This document shows, piece after piece, positions 58,301 through 64,000 of a stretch of 64,000 nucleotides of DNA; position 1 is the first letter of the stretch, and every line of letters begins with the position of its first letter. Under the pieces are notes generated by a model, which was not told the origin of the DNA, did not search any database, and saw only the letters and a list, made by a program, of their open reading frames with translations. A program made the translations under genes and the position numbers. The stretch comes from Mytilus edulis (Eukaryota; Mollusca; Bivalvia; Mytilida; Mytilidae), in NCBI RefSeq assembly GCF_963676685.1, contig NC_092345.1, forward strand, positions 75,195,960 to 75,259,959, read 5' to 3'.

Positions 58301-60858
58301 GATTGCAACCTTAATTTGATATATGGTCACATACAAAGAGACAAGATTCCTTTTGATTTCAATGGCATTATGTACAAAGAAAAATCACAAAAATACTGAA
58401 CACTGAGGAAAATTAAAAAAGAGAAGTCCCTAATCAAATGCCAAATTTAAAAGCTCAAATGTTAACACATCAAACAAATGGATTACAACTGTAATGTTCC
58501 TGACTTGGTACAGACATTTTCTGATGTAGAAAATGGTGAATTTTACATGTTTACAAAACCGACTGCAATTTACACATCAATGTGGTTTTAGGATACTGAG
58601 TTGAGAACAACATATTGGAAAACAACTTGACTTAGATGTCACATCACTCATAAAGAGAAGAAAATCTTAACTGATATTGAAAACAAGAATGTGTCCCCAG
58701 TACACGGATGCCCCACTCGCACTATCATTTTCTATGTTCAGTGGACCGTGAAATTGGGGTAAAAACTATAATTTGGCATTAAAATTAGAAAGATCATATC
58801 ATAGGGAACATGTGTACTAAGTTTGAAGTCGATTGGACTTCAACTTAACCAAGAACTACCTTGACCAAAAACTTTAACCTGAAGCGGGACAGACGTTAGT
58901 TTAAGGTAAAGGTCATGGTTAACCCTTCTGTAGGTTCACTAGGTTGTTCCTTACTTTGTTTGTTCTAAAGCTTTGGTTACTTTGGACTCAGAGAAACCCA
59001 TGTCTGTTAGTTGTTTTACTAAATCTTTATCAGCCATTACTTCTGTCTCATTTGATAAACCTGCAAATTAAATCAAAATCAATCAAACAATAAATATATC
59101 CTACAAAAATACCCTATAACTTACATTGAAACAAACTAGTAAGCAAAAGATTTATAAAATACAAAATGAACTACACCATTATTTTTCAATGTTTTGAAAT
59201 ACCTAGCATTCTCTATTGTCTAATTGAGATGAAAGACCTTTATATGAACCTTTTAACAATGTTTTGGGTTTATAACTATGCTTTAACTATTGGCTTACCA
59301 ATTGCAAATTCATTTTTTCTTCAAATATTCCATAGTAATCGAAGTATGTGTGACATCCTGAACTGACAATTTACTATTAACAAATTAGTCATTAAATTTT
59401 ATAATGAAAAACGTGTACATATCAAAGATATTTTTAATACATGTTCTTGTACTAGTGTTTCTAATAACATATTGGAATCAGATGGTAATACTATTTGCAT
59501 TGGCAGCATTACACTGTACATGCTTTTAATATAACATCAAACTTTGACATGCATTTGGTGGAAATTTCCACAAGTTGATTCATCTGAAAAAGAATTAAAA
59601 CTGCAACTAGAGAACTGTTGTGGCTGACTTGTCTTGTAGTTTGAAAAATAAAAGATGCTTGTGTATATGTATGTATAAAAAAAGGCCTCACAAAAGACTT
59701 ACCTTCAGCCCCTTTGAATAATTTAGATACATCTGGATTCATACATAGCAATTTCTGTGATAACTCCACCAAAGCTACCAAAATCTTTTGCAACTCTGAA
59801 TGAAACTAAATAAAAATACAAATTAACTGGAAGTTAGTCTAAAAATGTTCCCCCCATAAACAAGTTCCTTTTTCGAGAACTGTTAGAAATAATTCAGGAT
59901 ATTTAGCTTATCTCTGAACTGACCTGAAGCAAAGAAGTCTTTATCATTCACTTTTGAGATTGCATGTCTTATGTAGGCCTAATTCATGAGGTGAAAATCT
60001 GATTTTGTTTGATTTTTTTTAGACAGACTTGCAGTCTTTCTATGTTCATGTACAAAGATTGATGTATTCCAATATATAGAAAGAGAATTTTGTGTTTCTT
60101 ATATTTTAAGAAAACATATAAAATAAAGAATTATTTAGCATATTGAAAATGATCATTTGAAAATTTAGCACCCTACATGAAGAGCATATTTAACTAAGTG
60201 ACAAACATACATCATCATTTGAGACTTCAGGCTGAGGTCCTCTTTTAGTAGCTGACAGTTCTCCTGTTATTTCTTTAATTTCTTCAGCTGTTGGTCCTTT
60301 CCTGCTCTCGTCTTTCTTTTCAGATAAATAATATAAACACATCAGTTTACAGTCTTTAAAAGTTTAATATTGTCTAATTATAAATTATTCAAGTTATAAA
60401 TTTTACTGATATGCATGTACATTCAACAAAGACAATTTGAATGAAAAACTAAATATTTATTTGTGCAAGTAAGAAATTAAAGAAATACCATATTTACATT
60501 TGTAGGTGCATTTGCAAATTTCCAGTCACTAATGTTATTCTATTACATGTAGTACTAAGTGTCTAAAAGAATCAGTTTCTTTGTAGCAGTTTCTGTTTTA
60601 TGAAGGGTTATTTTTTAGGAAACAGAAGATGTTTAGGGAGATGAGGACAGTACATTATTCAGTCTGTTGACAATTCTGTTTTAAAAAAGCGAAAATCAAA
60701 ACTGAATTTCAGTCTATTGATTAATATATATAATACAGTATATAATTATAGTAAGTGTATTCATAGGATAATTATCTCATCCAATCTTACATTTGCCAGG
60801 CCATCTTTACTCTCTAAAGGTGAGGGTGTCAATCTTTTCTTCAGCAACAACAGTTCAT
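52391..60858 (-). CDS. UBAC1: UBAC1 / KPC2, ubiquitin-associated domain protein 1 (C-terminal 8 exons)
   Basis: Non-catalytic subunit of the KPC ubiquitin ligase, which links substrates (p27Kip1 in mammals) to the proteasome. Exons: 60858-60791, about 60315-60211, 59805-59703, 59060-58955, 57629-57551, 54257-54057, 53142-53001, 52536-52391. The frame is open throughout, 315 residues to the stop at 52391-52393. In order: a basic segment (DELLLLKKR, TPSP) that follows the ubiquitin-like domain in human UBAC1; helix FHSELQKILVALVELSQKLL; UBA 1 (LVKQLTDMGFSESKVTKAL, then AMEWLLQHA); UBA 2 (LLNLVEMGFDEAEVIEAL, then CEWLLGDRK); and a STI1-like end (NPNVQLGLNNPRCLL, WLSDPETGP). Human UBAC1 is 405 aa, so about 90 N-terminal residues, the ubiquitin-like domain, are missing here. 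The first listed exon begins in phase 1, so an upstream exon must exist. The acceptor near 60316 is weak and its position uncertain. Confidence 0.93.
54281..54860. repeat. Minisatellite, about 34-bp unit, about 16 copies
   Basis: Variants of 'cttgctataattagattgta' followed by 'tgaatgcctttttcc', alternating with a 'ttctataataagattgtatg' form, giving a higher-order pattern of about 70 bp. It starts only about 25 bp upstream of the acceptor of the UBAC1 exon 54257-54057. Confidence 0.9.
56048..57076. mobile_element. Non-autonomous hAT-type DNA transposon, 1029 bp
   Basis: 13-bp perfect terminal inverted repeats CAGGGTTGGCAAA (56048-56060) and its complement (57064-57076), flanked by an 8-bp target duplication TCATTTGA (56040-56047 and 57077-57084), the hAT signature. 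Next to both ends are clusters of short subterminal motifs (TACTGGG[C/T]AAT and AACCCGGG) like transposase-binding arrays. The interior is AT-rich and has no coding frame. The flanks join to a continuous dispersed repeat that is also present, without the insertion, at 58683-58870. It lies in the UBAC1 intron between exons 57551-57629 and 54057-54257. Confidence 0.9.
58380..58560 (-). repeat. Dispersed repeat family C
   Basis: Inverted family C copy in a UBAC1 intron: 'aaaaatcacaaaaatactga' through 'tctgatgtagaaaatggtg'. Confidence 0.6.
58683..58870 (+). repeat. Dispersed repeat; uninterrupted relative of the hAT target site
   Basis: 'gaatgtgtcc...ttctatgttca...gaaattggggtaaa...aatttggcat' corresponds to the two sides of the hAT insertion (56010-56047 and 57085-57125). 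It lies in a UBAC1 intron and has no coding content. Confidence 0.7.
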
Positions 60859-61138
60859 CTAAAAAGTATAAAATATTTATTGTCTAATCCATACTTTACT
60901 GAAAATAAAAATCACATTCAAATCATTTTAAAAATCTGCATTTTTTTCTCCATTGCAGTAGCAATGGAATTTTTTTATATACATTGTAAACTTTTTGTTC
61001 AGTATACATTTTACATGTACATGGTATAGGGAGCCAGTATAGGCTAAAATGGTAAAATATTATTTTTGACAATAAGGAAACAGCAAAGTGTTCTAAGTTA
61101 TTGAAATCAAGCTGGAGGTATGTTTTGTCACATGATTT

Positions 61139-62530
61139 TGTAGAACTGGGCATGCCCAGTTTTACAATTGTCTGTTGAACTGGGCATGCATTGATTTACA
61201 ATTTTCATATGATCTGTACGTTATGCACAATTCTCCAGGAAATTGTACAAACGAGCAGTTCATACATATGCATGTAAAACAATGAAGCCTAGATCATCAA
61301 ACAATTGTAAAACTGTGCATGCTGATGCACGTTAAGGCATGCAACCAGGTCCATCATACAATTGTAAAACTGTGCATTCGTTTATAATATGGAATGCACA
61401 GTTTTACCTAAGTTTGTTGAAATGGGCGTGCATTGTTTAACAATTTTCATACGATCTGTACATCATGCACGATTCCCCAGAAAATTGTACAAGTGAGCAG
61501 TTCATACATGCATATAAAACAATGACTCCTAGATCTTCAAACAATTGTTAAACTATGCGTGCGTTTATTATTATGGAATGCACGATTTTACCAAAGTTTG
61601 TTGAACTGGGCATGCATTGTTTTACAATTTTCATATGATCTATACATTATGCACAATTCCCCAGGAAATTGTACAAGTGAGCAGTTCATACATGCATATA
61701 AAACAATGACTCCTAGATCTTCAAACAATTGTTAAACTATGCGTTCGTTTATTATTATGGAATGCGCAGTTTTACCAAAGTATGTTGAACTGGGCATGCA
61801 TTTTTTAACAATTTTCATATGATCTGTACATCATGCACAATTCCCCAGGAAATTGTACAAGTGAGCAGTTCATACATGCATATAAAACAATGAAGTCTAG
61901 ATCATCAAATAATTGTTAAACTGTGCATTCGTTTATTATTATGGTATGCACAGTTTTACCTAAGTTTGTTGAAATGGGCGTGCATTGTTTTACAATTTTC
62001 ATACGATCTGTACATCATGCACAATTCCCCAGGAAATTGTACAAGTGAGCAGGTCATACATGCATATAAAACAATGAAGCCTAGATCTTCAAACAATTGT
62101 TAAACTGTACATTCGTTTATTATTATGGAATGCCCAGTTTTACCTAAGTTTGTTGAAATGGGCGTGCATTGTTTTACAATTTTCATACGATCTGTACATC
62201 ATGCACAATTCCCCAGGAAATTGTACAAGTGAGCAGTTCATACATGCATATAAAACAATGAAGCCTAGATCATCAAATAATTGTTAAACTGCGCATTCGT
62301 TTATTATTATGGTATGCGCAGTTTTACCTTAGTTTGTTGAAATGGGCGTGCATTGTTTTACAATTTTCATACGATCTGTACATCATGCACGATTCCCCAG
62401 GAAATTGTACAAGTGAGCAGGTCATACATGCATATAAAACAATGAAGCCTAGATCATCAAACAATTGTTAAACTATGCGTTCGTTTATTATTATGGAATG
62501 CGCAGTTTTACCAAAATTTGTTGAACTTGG
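61139..62530. repeat. 184-bp tandem array, about 7-8 copies, each with a hairpin
   Basis: The 'gggc[a/g]tgcat' block recurs at about 61424, 61608, 61792, 61976, 62160, 62343 and 62528 (spacing 183-185), with a more distant copy at 61165. Copies differ by several percent. Each has a potential hairpin: AAACTGTGCATTC, loop of about 13 nt (GTTTATTATTATG), GAATGCACAGTTT or variants. At 61144-61161 there is a perfect palindrome AACTGGGCATGCCCAGTT. The array lies upstream of the first UBAC1 exon found, probably in an intron. Confidence 0.9.
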
Positions 62531-64000
62531 CATGCCATCCATCTGGAAATCTGCACCGCATACTTCCCAACAAGGGTTAGAATCCCGACTCAAAATCGAA
62601 ACAGGTAATTTTATTATTTCCTTCGTCATTTGTTTGGACAGTTACATGAAGCCGACTTGCGTTGCTGAAATCATTCACGTGCGGCATCTTTTCCGAGTAT
62701 ATGTTTAAATATACTTAATCGGCAATGCGTATAGCGCCTTCGTTTGTTTAAAGTTTCAATAATCATTTTCATCATTAAAAAGAGAATGTATACTAAATGA
62801 AAATGAATAAGACGAAAAACCAAACCTTGTTTTCCGGACTAATATTTCACACGCGTCGATTCCGAATCTAATCTTCCAACTGTCTTACTCGGTTGAACAA
62901 ATTTTGAAACGTGTATGGATATGATGTTGTTTCTTTCGTGAGCGGTGAAGACGTTTTTAGTAAATATGGTGAAAATGTACCACAATTTCAATTACCATAT
63001 ATAAAACGAATCATGTTTAAATGAATTGTCCTTTAAAATAATATCATTTGTATATACATGAATAAAAAACTAATAAGTAAACTTTCGAGAACTATTTTCT
63101 TTCGCGCATTTTGCGTAATTTGTTAGTTATTCGGTTACCCCCTGGAAGAGTTTCGGTGGTTATCACAAATTCGATTGATCCCATGTCTGGAAAAAATTAC
63201 GATTAATTGACACCTGATTAAAATTAACACATACAGTAATAATTGCATTTAACTACATTCATAAGTGTCAAACACTTATCATTTGATCATGTGATTCCAT
63301 GCAGTGTCAGAATTGCAACCCGCAAATTCTGAAGCTAATTATAAAGTGCAAACTATGTAGATTAAAAGGGATTTTGAAAAGGACTAATCACTAATTTAAT
63401 AACTTTATAATCTGGTGTGGGAACAACAAAGTTTTTATTTAGTTAACTTTAGGGTGTACTTAGGTGGAATTTAAAATTGATAAGTATAATCTGGAAGAGC
63501 AATAAATAGTATCAATATAAGCAAAACAAATATTGATAGCTCTTTTTCGAGATATTGGATTTTCAACATATGGCGGGAAATGACTGACTCGGATTTTTAC
63601 CTTATATTTGCAATGGTTATATTTGGATATCAATACAAAAAAGAACATCAAGAATCTGCCTTAATTTGGTAAATGACCTTTTATGAACTATCATGTCTTC
63701 TAAGAAAAAAAAATAATGGGTGGTATGTGTCAAAATAATTTTACATTGTATTGCAGGGGAAAACACCAAGAAGTCCGAATATCTTACACAAATTCTAAAA
63801 CCTCACCTAAAAATCTAAACATTTTTGCTTTCTTTATGTTTATTGACCAATATAGCACAGAAACTTAACAATTGCTGTACGCAAAGATTTTTATTATACA
63901 AAATTTATCCTTGCCGTGCGTTACTGTATATATATTTGTTTTGCCCTCTTAAAGCCAGGCAAATGTTAGTAATATGGCCCGAGAACACAGTTATTTAGTA
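62531..64000. other. Right-hand region, probable UBAC1 intron or upstream region
   Basis: By position it should lie in or before the 5' part of UBAC1. I searched the minus strand for a ubiquitin-like exon and found none. A short minus-strand ATG frame near 63184 has no similarity I recognise. Confidence 0.35.

Noticed and set aside
61139-62530. Hammerhead ribozyme in the 184-bp array
   Set aside because: No CUGANGA core followed by GAAA on either strand of the unit.

Overview
This is animal nuclear DNA, most likely from a bivalve mollusc of the mussel (Mytilus) type. The basis is AT-rich sequence, genes split into many short exons with GT-AG introns, and a dense load of dispersed repeats that I recognise from memory as mussel-type (not checked by search). 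There are no bacterial features, rRNA genes or CRISPR arrays.

Three host genes can be rebuilt exon by exon, all on the minus strand. (1) A complete polypeptide N-acetylgalactosaminyltransferase (GALNT family) with 11 exons, 29648 down to 14162, 671 residues, all splice phases consistent. (2) A complete classical short-chain dehydrogenase/reductase (SDR) with 9 exons, 46973 down to 35929, 259 residues. (3) UBAC1 (KPC2), the last 8 exons, 60858 down to 52391, 315 residues; the exons for its N-terminal ubiquitin-like domain were not found and may lie beyond position 64000. A possible first exon of a zinc-binding protein lies at 2002-1649 (minus). The three genes are functionally unrelated; there is no operon-like organisation.

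The rest is mobile and repetitive DNA. It includes a broken Penelope-like retroelement with a GIY-YIG endonuclease (8.1-10.2 kb), a tandemly duplicated tRNA-derived SINE (7.1-8.0 kb), decayed Penelope-type reverse transcriptase fragments (11.3, 31.8-32.9, 34.1 and 40.4 kb), a non-autonomous hAT element with 8-bp target duplication (56.0-57.1 kb), several foldback palindromes, and minisatellites at 27.5, 54.3 and 61.1 kb.

The main discovery is a 349-bp tandem array at 20.9-24.9 kb (about 11.5 copies) inside intron 4 of the GALNT gene. On the minus strand, which is also the sense strand of that gene, every unit encodes what looks like an intact hammerhead self-cleaving ribozyme. It has the core CUGAAGA, stem II GACA/UGUC, GAAA, a palindromic 8-nt stem III, a C at the cleavage site and a 6-bp stem I. 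Twelve ribozymes are present. The same architecture recurs in decayed form at 19.8, 38.3 and 43.7 kb and in an old diverged sister array at 49.6-51.7 kb. The window therefore shows a ribozyme-bearing satellite/retrozyme family at several ages, with the youngest array placed where it should be transcribed with a host pre-mRNA.
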